This document shows positions 39,494 to 48,704 of a stretch of DNA of 50,588 nucleotides, piece by piece. The DNA is taken from positions 1 to 50,588 of the forward strand of contig JASLAX010000180.1 in the NCBI GenBank assembly GCA_030146875.1, read 5' to 3'. Made by a program: the position numbers and the translations under genes. Source of the DNA: Longimicrobiaceae bacterium. GTDB lineage: Bacteria; Gemmatimonadota; Gemmatimonadetes; Longimicrobiales; Longimicrobiaceae. The stretch's first letter is position 1. Every line of letters begins with the position of its first letter. Under the pieces are notes generated by a model. That model was not told where the DNA came from. It worked only from the letters and a program-made list of their open reading frames with translations, and made no database searches.

Positions 39494-41116
39494 TCATCGC
39501 AGCACGTTCTCCACCAGCTCCAGGTTGGTGCGCACCACGCCGTTCTGCGGGTTCAGCTCCAGCGCGCGGCGCCAGAGCTTCACCGCCTCCTCCCGCTCCA
39601 TCTTCTTGTAGTGGATGTTGCCCAGCCGGAAGTACGTGTCGTCCCCCAGGTCGGGGTCGATCTTCAGCGCGCGCCGGTAGGCCTCCGCCGCCTCGGGATA
39701 CGCCACGCGGCGGTAGAGCACGTCGCCCAGCGCCTTGTGCGCCTGCGCCAGCTCCTGGTCCTCCTCGGTCGCTCTCCGATAGAGGGCCTCGGCCTCGTCC
39801 CAGTCGCCGCGGCGCTCGCGCACGGCGCCCGCGTTCACCAGCAGCGGCGCGGAGTGCGGGTGCCGCTCCATCCCCTCAGCGGCGAGCTTCAGCGCCGCGT
39901 CCAGCCGCCCCGCCGCCGCCTCGGCCAGCACGGCGAAGGCGTAGTACGCCGCGGGGGGGCGCCCGAACTCGCCCAGCGCCTCGCGGTACGCGGCGAAGGC
40001 GGCGCAGGCGCCGGCGGCGTCCTCCTGCTTCAGCAGCAGCACCGCGCGGGAGAGGAGCACCGGCGGCCTCTTCGGCGCGAGACGGAGGGCCTCCTCGATC
40101 GCCGCGCGCGCGTCGGGGATGCGCCCCATGCGCTCCAGCGTCAGGGAGATGTCGTGGAAGGCGGCCGCGCGGGGGCCCCCCACCTCGATGGTCTCCTTCA
40201 GGTAGCGCAGGGCGAAGCGGTCGTCCCCTTTCCGCAGGCCGATCAGCGCAAGGTGGAAGCGGGAGTCGACGGAGGTGGGCTCCAGCTCGGCCACGCGGCG
40301 GAACTCGCGGGTGGCCTCCTCGTACATCCCCGTCTTGTAGAAGGCGATCCCCAGGTTGCGGTGCTCCTCGATGCGGGCGCGCGGCACCTCGCGCACCTCC
40401 ACCGGGGCACGCCGGCCCACGGGGTGCGCGAAGCCGGCCTGGATCAGGCCGAACAGCGCCTTCCCCACGTCGAACTCCACCATGCCCGACTCCTCGATCA
40501 GCTCCTGCACCGACCGCTTGCCGTCCACCAAGGGCAGGATCCGCACCTGCTCCTCGGAGAGCTCCATCCCCTCCACCTGCTTGGTCCGGTCCAGCTCGAA
40601 GACCAGCTCCAGCGAGGAGACCTTCTTCTCGATCAGCCCCCACTCGTCGATCCGCCGCGCGCCCTCCAGCAGCAGGTTCTCGGGGTTGATCGTCACCAGC
40701 ATGGCGCCGGCCTCGGGGCGCTGCTCGGCCTCGAAGTAGAACGTCCCCTGCGACCAGGTGAACAGGAAGTAGACCGCCTCCTCGATCTGGATGCGGATGT
40801 ACTGCTCGAGCTGGTCGCGGGTGATGGCGCCGCGGGAGATGAGGATCTCGCCCAGGCGCATCCCCGGCGAGGCGGCCTGCGCCTCGATGGCGGCGGAGAG
40901 CTGCTCGGCGCGGATCAGCCCGTTCTTCACCAGCAGGTCGCCCAGCCGGTCGCGCCGGTTCACGATGGAGGCGTAGGTGATCCGCCCCTTCTCGAAGTAG
41001 ATGTAGCCGAAGTTGGAGCGGTCGGTCACCGCCAGGCACCCCGTCTTCTGGCCCATGGCCAGGAGCTGGAGCACGTCGGGGAGCGAGGCCTCGCGGAGGT
41101 TGCCCTTGATCGCCAT
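39494..41116 (-). CDS. DUF4388 (PATAN-like) protein with TPR repeats
   Basis: 540 residues. The N-terminal MAIKGNLREASLPDVLQLLAMGQKTGCLAVTDRSNFGYIYFEKGRITYA is the DUF4388/PATAN motif, known from PatA-type response regulators and MglA-associated proteins. An MshEN-like helical repeat (LGDLLVKNGLIRAEQLSAAIEAQ, LGEILISRGAITRDQLEQYI) follows, then a TPR array from about residue 245 to the end. It is a paralogue of the shorter DUF4388 protein encoded at 44796-45938. TGATG junction with the AAA+ gene upstream. Confidence 0.88.
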   Translation of the reverse strand: MAIKGNLREASLPDVLQLLAMGQKTGCLAVTDRSNFGYIYFEKGRITYASIVNRRDRLGDLLVKNGLIRAEQLSAAIEAQAASPGMRLGEILISRGAITRDQLEQYIRIQIEEAVYFLFTWSQGTFYFEAEQRPEAGAMLVTINPENLLLEGARRIDEWGLIEKKVSSLELVFELDRTKQVEGMELSEEQVRILPLVDGKRSVQELIEESGMVEFDVGKALFGLIQAGFAHPVGRRAPVEVREVPRARIEEHRNLGIAFYKTGMYEEATREFRRVAELEPTSVDSRFHLALIGLRKGDDRFALRYLKETIEVGGPRAAAFHDISLTLERMGRIPDARAAIEEALRLAPKRPPVLLSRAVLLLKQEDAAGACAAFAAYREALGEFGRPPAAYYAFAVLAEAAAGRLDAALKLAAEGMERHPHSAPLLVNAGAVRERRGDWDEAEALYRRATEEDQELAQAHKALGDVLYRRVAYPEAAEAYRRALKIDPDLGDDTYFRLGNIHYKKMEREEAVKLWRRALELNPQNGVVRTNLELVENVLR

Positions 41117-42309
41117 CAGCCCAGCTCCTCCAGCAGGCGATCCTCGAGCGCGACCCAGGACAGGGCCACCTTCTCGCGGTTGAAGAACCAGCGGTCCATC
41201 GGCGGCCCCACCTCGCGCGCGGCCGTGGCGGTGCGCTTCCGCTCCGCGTCCTCGCGCGCGGCGGCGAGCAGCGCCTGGGCCTCGGTCACGCGGTCGGGAT
41301 CGCGCAGCGCGGGCGCGGCCGCGGCCTTCGCCTCCAGGACGCCCAGCTCGCGCTCGATCTCGCGCAGGCGCTCCACGTCCGCCGTGTACGACTCGATCAG
41401 CGCCGCCACGTCGGGGGCGGAGTCGGCCTCCAGCGCCTCCTCCAGCCGGCGGGTGCGGTACCCCTCGCCCTCCCAGCGCAGGATGGCCTCGGCCAGGGTG
41501 CGCCGCCACGGCGCCGTCTCCACGAGCTGCTCCACCGTGGAGGCGATGTCGGAGAGGAAGGCCGAGAACTCGTCGGCCTGCGGCGCGGGCAGGTCGGGGG
41601 CGAGCAGCGCCTCCACCTCGCCCGCGGGAAGGGGGCGCCCCTCGGCCTCCTGCGCCGCGGCCAGGCGTCCCAGCCCCTTCTGCAGCTCGCGCACGCCGTC
41701 GTACGGCAGCCCGGCGATGGTCTCGGCCACGCCGCTGGCCAGCTCCATCCCCCCGCTGGACGCCTCGCGCCGCACGATCTCCAGCCGCGTCTCGGTCTCG
41801 GGGGGGGCGATGTCCACCGCCAGCCCCCCGGAGAGCCGGCCGCGCAGCGTCTCGTCCAGCCCGGGGATCTCGGCCGGCGCCACCCGCGAGGCCAGGATCA
41901 CCTGGGCGCCGCCGCGCTCGATGTCGTCCCAGAGCCGGACCAGCTCCTCCTGGGTGCGCGTGCGTCCGGAGAGGAGGTGCACGTCGTCCAGCAGCAGCAG
42001 GTCGGCTTCCAGGATCTCGTCGTGCAGCGCGTCCATCGACCCCGCCGCCACGGCGGTGGAGAAGCGGTCCACCAGCCCGTCGGCCGTCTCGTAGACCACG
42101 GAGAGGCCGGGGCGCACGGCCAGTGCCAGGTTGCCCACCGCGCGCAGCAGGTGCGTCTTGCCCACGCCCGGGCCGCCGTACAGGAACAGGGGGTTGTAGG
42201 CGGTGCCGGGCGACTCGGCGGCGCGCCGGGCGGCGGCCGCGGCCATCTGGCCGCCGGGGCCGACGACGAAGGTATCGAAGGTGGAGCGGGGGTCCTGCTC
42301 GAACTTCAT
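41116..42309 (-). CDS. DnaA-like AAA+ ATPase lacking the DNA-binding domain
   Basis: 397 residues. It begins FEQDPRSTFDTFVVGPGGQMAAAAARRAA, the FxxFVxGxxN...A opening of DnaA domain III, then Walker A GGPGVGKTHLL (45-55), Walker B LLLLDDVHLLSG (104-115), sensor 1 VILASRVAPAEI and a winding RGRLSGGL arginine-finger region. After about residue 240 there is no DnaA domain IV (no helix-turn-helix DxxH(S/T)TV signature). Instead a helical, coiled-coil-rich region ends in a distinctive FFNREKVALSWVALEDRLLEELG. It is therefore a DnaA/Hda-type paralogue serving another function. ATGA overlap with mglA implies co-translation with the GTPase. A very odd component for a chemosensory operon. Confidence 0.85.
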   Translation of the reverse strand: MKFEQDPRSTFDTFVVGPGGQMAAAAARRAAESPGTAYNPLFLYGGPGVGKTHLLRAVGNLALAVRPGLSVVYETADGLVDRFSTAVAAGSMDALHDEILEADLLLLDDVHLLSGRTRTQEELVRLWDDIERGGAQVILASRVAPAEIPGLDETLRGRLSGGLAVDIAPPETETRLEIVRREASSGGMELASGVAETIAGLPYDGVRELQKGLGRLAAAQEAEGRPLPAGEVEALLAPDLPAPQADEFSAFLSDIASTVEQLVETAPWRRTLAEAILRWEGEGYRTRRLEEALEADSAPDVAALIESYTADVERLREIERELGVLEAKAAAAPALRDPDRVTEAQALLAAAREDAERKRTATAAREVGPPMDRWFFNREKVALSWVALEDRLLEELG

Positions 42310-42929
42310 GTCGCTTCCTGTGCCGCGGCCGAGACGGTGCGCCCGAAGCGCTGCGACAGACGGCGCAGCACCTGCTCGCTGATCCCGCGCAGCGTGTCGA
42401 ACACGCCCGCGCCCGCCAGGGCGCGGGCCTCGAAGCGCGGGAGCTCGCGGTAGTTGAGCAGGTCGTCCATCTCGTCGAGCGACATCACGTCCGGCAGGTC
42501 GCGCTTGTTGTACTGCAGCGTGATGGGGATGGTGCGCGGGTCCACCCCCTGCTCCAGCAGGTTCACCTGCAGGTTGCGGAAGGACTCGATGTTCTCGTCC
42601 CGCTGCGCCCGCTGGGAGTCGGCCACGAAGACCACGCCGTCGGCCCCCTGCAGCACCAGCTTGCGGGTGGCGTCGTAGTAGACCTGCCCCGGCACCGTGT
42701 AGAGCTGGAACCGCGTCTGGAACCCGGAGATGGTGCCCAGGTCCAGCGGCAGGAAGTCGAAGAACAGGGTCCGGTCGGTCTCGGTGGCGAGCGAGACCAT
42801 CCGTCCCCGGCGGTCCTCGGGGACCTGGGTGTGGATGTACTGCAGGTTCGTCGTCTTCCCGGACCGCCCCGGTCCGTAGTAGACGATCTTGCAGGTGATC
42901 TCGCGCGTCGAGTAGTTGACCAGTGACAT
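42306..42929 (-). CDS. mglA: MglA-type small Ras-like GTPase
   Basis: 207 residues. ITCKIVYYGPGRSGKTTNLQYI (P-loop, 19-26), the TLFFDFLPLDLGTI switch I segment, LYTVPGQVYYDATRKLVLQGADGVVFVADSQ (switch II, TVPGQ), and NKRDLPDV for guanine recognition: all are characteristic of MglA. In Myxococcus and Thermus MglA sets cell polarity for motility and type IV pili and is regulated by roadblock proteins (MglB), two or three of which are encoded next to it here. Confidence 0.96.
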   Translation of the reverse strand: MSLVNYSTREITCKIVYYGPGRSGKTTNLQYIHTQVPEDRRGRMVSLATETDRTLFFDFLPLDLGTISGFQTRFQLYTVPGQVYYDATRKLVLQGADGVVFVADSQRAQRDENIESFRNLQVNLLEQGVDPRTIPITLQYNKRDLPDVMSLDEMDDLLNYRELPRFEARALAGAGVFDTLRGISEQVLRRLSQRFGRTVSAAAQEAT

Positions 42930-42962
42930 GGTTCCGCTTCCGGTTCTTTCGGGGCCGGGCGC

Positions 42963-43442
42963 CTAGACGCCGCCGAAGAAGTGGTCGAGCCCCGCCTCCA
43001 GGTCCCGCTCGAAGGAGGCCGCGCTGGCCGTGGGGCGCGCCGTGCTCCACCCCGGGAGCCGCGCGACCTCGCCGACGAGCTGGTCGAAGAAGACCCGCAC
43101 CAGCCCGATCGAGGAGTCCTCGCCGAACACGGCGATCAGGATCAGCTCCTCGGCCGGGGTCTGGAAGGCCCCGATGAACACCTGCTGCCCCGTGCCGCCC
43201 TGGTGCAGGTGGCGGAAGCCGGCCTCGCCCAGCAGCCCCGCCAGGGCGTGCGACGAGGCGTGGATCCCCGCCCCCAGCGCCGCCACCCCCATCACGTCGA
43301 GCGCCCGCGCGAAGCCGCGCTGCGCCAGCACCTGCCCGCTGGCGTTGATCAGCAGCACCAGGCGCACCCCCGCCTCGCGGGCGAAGCGCTCGACCGGCGC
43401 CGCCAGGTCCCCCACGAACTGGTCGAGGTCCGTCCTCCTCAT
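42963..43442 (-). CDS. Roadblock/LC7 protein, MglB-like
   Basis: 159 residues. One roadblock fold (LDQFVGDLAAPVERFAREAGVRLVLLINASGQVLAQRGF ... HQGGTGQQVFIGAFQTPAEELILIAVFGEDSSIGLVRVFFDQLV) with a C-terminal tail. As the gene immediately before mglA it is the best candidate for the MglB GTPase-activating partner. ATGA overlap with the next roadblock gene. Confidence 0.85.
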   Translation of the reverse strand: MRRTDLDQFVGDLAAPVERFAREAGVRLVLLINASGQVLAQRGFARALDVMGVAALGAGIHASSHALAGLLGEAGFRHLHQGGTGQQVFIGAFQTPAEELILIAVFGEDSSIGLVRVFFDQLVGEVARLPGWSTARPTASAASFERDLEAGLDHFFGGV

Positions 43443-43792
43443 CCCAGCGCCTCGACCACGCGCGCGGCCTCCAGCCGCACCAGCCCCACGTTGACCCAGC
43501 TCTCCGCCACCACCACCAGCAGCAGGTCGCCCAGCTCCGGCGGGGCGGCGGCGACCAGCAGGCCGTTCTCGCCGTCCACCTGCAGGAAGGCCGCGGCGCC
43601 GAACGAGGCCGCCTGCACCGAGCGCCGCGCCCGGCGGAAGAGCGACGCCACCAGCGCCGCCGCGTCCGCCCCCGGCACCCCGATCATCAGGTCCGCCTCC
43701 ACCACCAGCCCGTCCTCCACGGCCACGATCATGGAGCCGCGCACCCCGCTCACGCGGTTCACGCTCTGCAGCAGCGGCCCGAACGCGCTCAC
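43439..43792 (-). CDS. Roadblock/LC7-like protein
   Basis: 117 residues from GTG 43792, which overlaps the upstream stop as GTGA. Pattern FGPLLQSVNRVSGVRGSMIVAVEDGLVVEADLMIGVPGADAAALVASLFRRARRSVQAASFGAAAFLQVDGENGLLVAAAPPELGDLLLVVVAESWVNVGLVRLEA (read as short blocks) fits a roadblock domain. It could form a heterodimer with either neighbouring roadblock protein to regulate MglA. Confidence 0.82.
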   Translation of the reverse strand: MSAFGPLLQSVNRVSGVRGSMIVAVEDGLVVEADLMIGVPGADAAALVASLFRRARRSVQAASFGAAAFLQVDGENGLLVAAAPPELGDLLLVVVAESWVNVGLVRLEAARVVEALG

Positions 43793-44799
43793 GTGGCCAT
43801 CCCGCGCAGGAAGCGCGACGCGGACTCGCGCGCCCGCCCCGCCACGCGCAGCACCCAGCCGGTGGGCACCTCGCGGCGGGCGGCCACGGCGACCATGGAG
43901 CCGTCCTCCACCGGCGCCAGCCGGACGATGGCCTCGGGGGTCTCCATCAGGATCCCCTTCCACGCGCCCAGCCCCAGGTGCCGCACGGCGCGCTCCGCCT
44001 CGCCCGAGGCGCCGGAGAGGTTCGCGGCCACCTCCGCCGCCCGGTCGCGCCCCTCCACCACGATCTCGCCCGCCAGCACGTAGCCCTGCGCGTCCAGCAG
44101 CACCGCGCCCACCACCCCGCGCTCCGCCGCCAGCGCGCGGAACTCCCGCTGCACCGCGTCGAAGTCTCCCAGCCCGTCGGACGCGGCGTCCTCCGCCGTC
44201 CCCGCCGCAGCGGCGGGCATCGCCACCGTCGCAGGAGGGGGAGCGGGTGCCTCCGTCGCCGCCGCGGGGTCGGTCGCCCAGTCCGGCATCGCCACGTCCG
44301 CGGCGGGCAGCGCGGATCTCGGGGAGGCCTCGGCCGGCGGCACGACGTCCGCGGTCGTCGGAGCCGACGGCGCCGGAGCGGACGGTGGGACGCCGTCGTT
44401 CCGGGCGAGGGCGAGCGCGGCGGCGACCTCCGCGTCCCCCGGGTCCTGCGCGGCGGCCCGCTCCAGGTGGCGGACGGCGAGCGTCCACTCCCGGCGCGCG
44501 GCGGAGACCAGTCCGATCTCCCTACGCGCTCCGGCGTGCTCCGAGTCGAGACGGAGAGCGATGTCCCACTCGTCGAACGCCTTCACCTCGTCGCCGCCCT
44601 CGCGGTACAGCAGGCCCAGGAGGTAGTGCGCCTCCACGTTCGTCGGGTGCCGCTCCAGCCCGCGGATGCAGAGCTTCAGCGCCGCCTCGCGCCGTCCGCC
44701 GTCGCGGTACGCCGCGGCCAGGGGGAGGAACGAGAGGGAGGCCGGGTCGCGGGCCACGTCCTCGCTCCACTGGCGCACCTGCACGGGGGTGGCGGTCAT
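43789..44799 (-). CDS. TPR-roadblock fusion protein
   Basis: 336 residues. Residues 1-130 hold about three TPR motifs (LSFLPLAAAYRDGGRREAALKLCIRGLERHPTNVEAHYLLGLLYREGG). A ~90-residue Pro/Ala/Thr-rich linker follows. Residues ~225-330 resemble a roadblock domain (FDAVQREFRALAAERGVVGAVLLDAQGYVLAGEIV ... EDGSMVAVAARREVPTGWVLRVAGRA). Putting a TPR scaffold on a roadblock domain would localise MglA regulation. ATGA overlap with the DUF4388 gene. Confidence 0.8.
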   Translation of the reverse strand: MTATPVQVRQWSEDVARDPASLSFLPLAAAYRDGGRREAALKLCIRGLERHPTNVEAHYLLGLLYREGGDEVKAFDEWDIALRLDSEHAGARREIGLVSAARREWTLAVRHLERAAAQDPGDAEVAAALALARNDGVPPSAPAPSAPTTADVVPPAEASPRSALPAADVAMPDWATDPAAATEAPAPPPATVAMPAAAAGTAEDAASDGLGDFDAVQREFRALAAERGVVGAVLLDAQGYVLAGEIVVEGRDRAAEVAANLSGASGEAERAVRHLGLGAWKGILMETPEAIVRLAPVEDGSMVAVAARREVPTGWVLRVAGRARESASRFLRGMAT

Positions 44800-45938
44800 T
44801 CGCCCTCCTCGTCCAGCGCGGCGCGCAGCGCCTCGGCGGCGTCCTGCGCGCGGGCGGCGACCTGGCGGCGGCGCGGCTCGGCGTCGGGGAGGCGCAGGTA
44901 CGTCTCCCAGGCGTCCAGCGCGCGCGTCATGTCGCCGGTGCGCGCCGCGGCGAAGCCCAGGTGGTAGTGCACGTGGGAGGCGAGCGGGTCCAGCGCCCCG
45001 GCGCGGTTCAGCGCGATCAGCGCCTCGCCCCAGCGCCCCAGGCGGCGCTGCGCGCTGGCCAACAGGATGTAGACCTCCGCCCGGTCGGGGTGCTGGCGGG
45101 CCATCTCCTCCAGCAGGCGGCGGGCGCGCTCCGGGGCGCCGTCGCTCAGCGCGAGCTGCGCCTCGCCCAGCCCGTCGCGCAGGGGCCGCTCCCACGACTG
45201 CGAGGCCGGGGCGGCGGGCGCCTGCTCCTCGCGGATCTCCACGATGGCGGTGGAGACCAGCCCGTAGACGATCTTGGCGACCTCGAACTCGCTGCGCCCC
45301 AGGTTGCCGGCCACCTCGCGCATGGAGCGCGTGCCGTCGATCTCCGCCAGCACCTCCCACTCCTCGGGGAGCAGGTCGATGGTGATCCCCTCGGGAAGGT
45401 CGCCGACCAGGGCGGGCACCACCCCCATGTGGGGGATCTTCGCCTCCAGCGTGCTCCACTCGTCGATCCGGCGCGCCGCCTCCATCAGCAGCGACTCCGT
45501 CGGGACGCGGACGCCGACGGGCGAGGCGACGGGGGGCGGCGCCTCCTCGAAGCGGAAGTAGCCGTCCTTCCACTGCATCAGCTCGAAGACGGTCTCCTGG
45601 ATCTGGAAGCGGAGCTGGCGCGTCACGTCCGCCGCCTGCACGATCCCCTGCTCCACCAGCACCAGCCCCAGCGGCTGCCCCGGACGCGACTTCTGCATCC
45701 GCCGCCCGGCTTCGATGTCCGCCTCCGTCACCTTGCCGGCGCGCAGCAGCAGGTGGCCCAGGCGCTCGCTGGTGCCGGGGAGCTGCGCCCCCGTCACCCC
45801 GCCCCGGTCGAAGCGGATCACCGCCGGGTGCTGACGCCCCTCCTGGGTGACGGTCAGCACGCCCGTCTTGCGCGACAGGTCCAGGAGCTGGAACACGTCG
45901 CTCAGGGCGAGCTCGCGGAGCGGTCCCTCGATCGCCAT
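44796..45938 (-). CDS. DUF4388 (PATAN-like) protein with MshEN-type and short TPR regions
   Basis: 380 residues. MAIEGPLRELALSDVFQLLDLSRKTGVLTVTQ is the DUF4388 signature, clearly paralogous to the protein at 39494-41116. Helical repeats LGHLLLRAGKVTEADIEAG and LGLVLVEQGIVQAADVTRQL follow, then a winged-helix-like segment (LPEEWEVLAEIDGTRSMREVAGNLGRSEFEVAKIVYGLV) and two or three TPRs. Duplicated DUF4388 genes on both sides of mglA suggest paired scaffold roles. Confidence 0.88.
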   Translation of the reverse strand: MAIEGPLRELALSDVFQLLDLSRKTGVLTVTQEGRQHPAVIRFDRGGVTGAQLPGTSERLGHLLLRAGKVTEADIEAGRRMQKSRPGQPLGLVLVEQGIVQAADVTRQLRFQIQETVFELMQWKDGYFRFEEAPPPVASPVGVRVPTESLLMEAARRIDEWSTLEAKIPHMGVVPALVGDLPEGITIDLLPEEWEVLAEIDGTRSMREVAGNLGRSEFEVAKIVYGLVSTAIVEIREEQAPAAPASQSWERPLRDGLGEAQLALSDGAPERARRLLEEMARQHPDRAEVYILLASAQRRLGRWGEALIALNRAGALDPLASHVHYHLGFAAARTGDMTRALDAWETYLRLPDAEPRRRQVAARAQDAAEALRAALDEEGE

Positions 45939-45941
45939 TCG

Positions 45942-48704
45942 CTACGCGTGCTGGGCGGCGCGCGGCGACGCCGGCGCCTGGAAGATGCGCGCGATGTCCA
46001 GCGCGGTGACGATGTTGTCGCGCGCCTTGGCCGCCAGGTCGCCCGCGGGGTCGATCTCCACCACCCGGCGCCAGTGGTCGATGGCCTCGCGGAAGCGCCG
46101 CTCCTCGGCCGAGATGAGCCCGAGCTGGAAGTGCGCGTCGGCGCGGTTCGCGTCGAAGCGCAGCACCCGCCCGAACGCCTGCCGCGCGTCGTCCTTCCGG
46201 CCGTCGTCCGAGAGCGCCAGGCCCAGGAGGATCAGCGCCTCGAAGTGGTACGGGTCGCCTGCGAGCAGGTCGACCAGCGCCTCCACCGCCTCGCGCGGCC
46301 GCCCCGCCGTCCGCAGCGCGGTGGCCAGGAGGTACGACGCGTCGGCGTAGGTGGGCAGGACGTCCAGCGCCGCGCGGCACTCCTCGATCGCCTCCGCCGG
46401 CCGGCCGATCTCCAGCAGCACCCGCCCCAGCTCCAGCCGCGCGGCCACGAAGTCGGGGTCCAGGCCCACGGCGCGGCGCAGCGCCCGCTCCGCGTCGCCC
46501 GGGCGGCCGGCGGCGAGCGCGGCGCGGCCCAGGTGGCGGAGCAGCCCTGGGTCCCTGGGGTCCAGCTCGCAGGCGCGGGAGAAGACGCGCACCGCCTCAC
46601 TGGCCTCGCCCTGCAAGAGCAGCGTCTCGCCCAGGACGACCAGGTTGTCGCGGTCGGCGTCGTCGTGCGCGCGCACCGTCTCGGCGGACTCGCGGGCGTC
46701 GGCGGGGCGGCCCAGGCGCAGCAGGGCGCGGGCGCGTCCCCCCCAGGCGCGGGCGTGCTCGCGCGACCAGTCGCGCCCCTCCAGCCGGGCCAGGGCGGCG
46801 TCGAAGCGCTCCAGCGCCTCGCCGTCCAGCCCCTGCCGCAGGAAGATCTGCGCGGTGAGCAGCGCGGCCTCCACGGGGTCGGCGCCGGCCACGGCCACCC
46901 GGCGGATCTCGGCCAGGGCGCGCTCCAGCAGCCCCTTGGAGAGGTAGTCCTCCGCCAACGAGAAGGCGTCCGCCGGCGCCGCGGGGGCGGCGGCGGGCGG
47001 GGCGGGGGCCAGCTCGGCGAAGATGGAGTCCAGCGCGGAGTCGTCGAAGGTGAACGACTCCACCCCGTGCTCCTCGCCGCTCACCCGCTCCGCCGCGTCC
47101 AGCTCGGGCGCCAGCACCTCGGCGTACTCGAACTGCAGGTCGATGGAGAGCTTGTAGCGCGGCGTGGTGTAGTACGGGTTCAGCTCCAGCGCCCGCTTGG
47201 TCTCGCGCAGCGCCCCCTCGTAGTCCCCCAGGTTGGAGAGGACGAACGACAGGTTGTAGCGCGCCTCGGCGTGGTTGGGGTCGCTCTCCACCGCGCGGAC
47301 GAAGGCGTTGCGCGCCTCCTCGTAGCGGCGCGTCTCCATCAGCACCGCCCCGATCCCGTTCCAGGCCGACGCCGCCTCGGGGCTCCCGCGCAGCGCGGCG
47401 CGGTAGGCGTCCAGCGCCGCGGCGTGGCGGCCCTGGCGCAGGTACATCAGCCCGCGGTTGGACCACGCGTCGGTGAAGCCGGAGCGCAGCTCCACGGCCT
47501 TCCGGAACGCCTCCTCGGCCGCCGCCGCGTCGCCGCCGTGCAGGCGCACCACGCCCACGTTGTTCCACGCCAGCGCGTAGTCGGGGTCCGCCTCCGTCGC
47601 GCGGCGGTAGCTGGCCTCCGCGTCGGCCGCGTGCCCCGTCTGGTGCAGGCAGACGCCGCGCTCGTTCCACAGCTTGGGCGAGCGCTCGTCCTCGGCCAGC
47701 AGGCGGTCGTACAGGTCCAGCGCCTGCGCGGCCTTCCCCTGGAGCAGGTACACCTCGGCCATCGCCTGGCGCGCCAGCGAGGGCTCCTCGCCGCGCTCCA
47801 GCGCGCGCCCGAACTCGCGCAGCGCCTCCTCGTACAGCGCCTTCTGGCGGAAGGCGATGCCCAGGTTGTAGTGCGCCAGCACCTCGCCCGCGGCCACCTC
47901 GGGGCGGCGCACGCGCTCGCCCACGAGCTCGCGGTAGCGCGCGGTGCTGTAGCGGTCCAGGGAGAGGTTGGTCTGCGCCTTGGCGTAGTTCGCGTTCAGC
48001 GCGATGGCGCGGCGCGAGGAGGCCTTGGCCCGCTCGTGGTCGCCCATGTCGCCGAAGACGAAGGCGAGCACGTGGTGCGCGTCGGCCAGCTCCGGGTTCA
48101 GCTCCACCGCCCGGTTCAGCTCGCGCAGCGCCTCCTCGTTCAGCCCCCGGTTGTAGAAGAGCTCGCCCACGGCGAAGTGCAGCACGGCGCTCTCGGGGTC
48201 GCGCTTCAGGGCCTGGAGAAACCACTCCATCGCCGCCTCGAAGTTGCCCCCCGCCTTCTCCGCCTGCCCGAGCTGGATCAGCACGCTCAGGTCGTCGGGG
48301 TCCTGCGCCAGCACGCGGCGAAGCTCGGCGATGGCCCCCGAGTGGTCGCCGGTGTTCAGGTACGCCTGGGCCAGCCGGGTGCGCGCGCTGGCGTCGCCCG
48401 GGTCCTCGCGCAGCCGCTCGCGCAGCTCGGCGATGAGCCGGTCGTAGTAGCCCGTGTTGAAGTAGGCGATCTCCAGGTTCCGCTGCGCCACCTGCATCTT
48501 CGCGTCGATCGCGAGAGCGCGCTGGAACTGGACGATCGCCTCCTCGTAGAGGCCCTTGTTGAAGTAGAGGACGCCCAGGTTGTTGTGCGCGCCGGCGTCG
48601 TTGGCGTCGACCCGCTGGGCGAAGCCGCGGAGGATCCTGAGGTCGCGCTCGGAGGGGGCCGGGCGTGCCGGATCGGGGGCGGAGCTCTCCGGCACGTCAG
48701 GCAA
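45942..48704 (-). CDS. Large TPR-repeat protein
   Basis: 920 residues composed almost entirely of tetratricopeptide repeats, about 22-24 units of 34 residues (for example NNLGVLYFNKGLYEEAIVQFQRALAIDAKM; NRGLMYLRQGRHAAALDAYRAAL). A break with Ala/Pro-rich sequence near residues 560-585 splits the array into two superhelices. No signal peptide, so it is cytoplasmic. It overlaps cheC by 8 bp and precedes the DUF4388 gene by 3 bp. It is probably the main assembly platform of this signalling complex. Confidence 0.9.
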   Translation of the reverse strand: MPDVPESSAPDPARPAPSERDLRILRGFAQRVDANDAGAHNNLGVLYFNKGLYEEAIVQFQRALAIDAKMQVAQRNLEIAYFNTGYYDRLIAELRERLREDPGDASARTRLAQAYLNTGDHSGAIAELRRVLAQDPDDLSVLIQLGQAEKAGGNFEAAMEWFLQALKRDPESAVLHFAVGELFYNRGLNEEALRELNRAVELNPELADAHHVLAFVFGDMGDHERAKASSRRAIALNANYAKAQTNLSLDRYSTARYRELVGERVRRPEVAAGEVLAHYNLGIAFRQKALYEEALREFGRALERGEEPSLARQAMAEVYLLQGKAAQALDLYDRLLAEDERSPKLWNERGVCLHQTGHAADAEASYRRATEADPDYALAWNNVGVVRLHGGDAAAAEEAFRKAVELRSGFTDAWSNRGLMYLRQGRHAAALDAYRAALRGSPEAASAWNGIGAVLMETRRYEEARNAFVRAVESDPNHAEARYNLSFVLSNLGDYEGALRETKRALELNPYYTTPRYKLSIDLQFEYAEVLAPELDAAERVSGEEHGVESFTFDDSALDSIFAELAPAPPAAAPAAPADAFSLAEDYLSKGLLERALAEIRRVAVAGADPVEAALLTAQIFLRQGLDGEALERFDAALARLEGRDWSREHARAWGGRARALLRLGRPADARESAETVRAHDDADRDNLVVLGETLLLQGEASEAVRVFSRACELDPRDPGLLRHLGRAALAAGRPGDAERALRRAVGLDPDFVAARLELGRVLLEIGRPAEAIEECRAALDVLPTYADASYLLATALRTAGRPREAVEALVDLLAGDPYHFEALILLGLALSDDGRKDDARQAFGRVLRFDANRADAHFQLGLISAEERRFREAIDHWRRVVEIDPAGDLAAKARDNIVTALDIARIFQAPASPRAAQHA

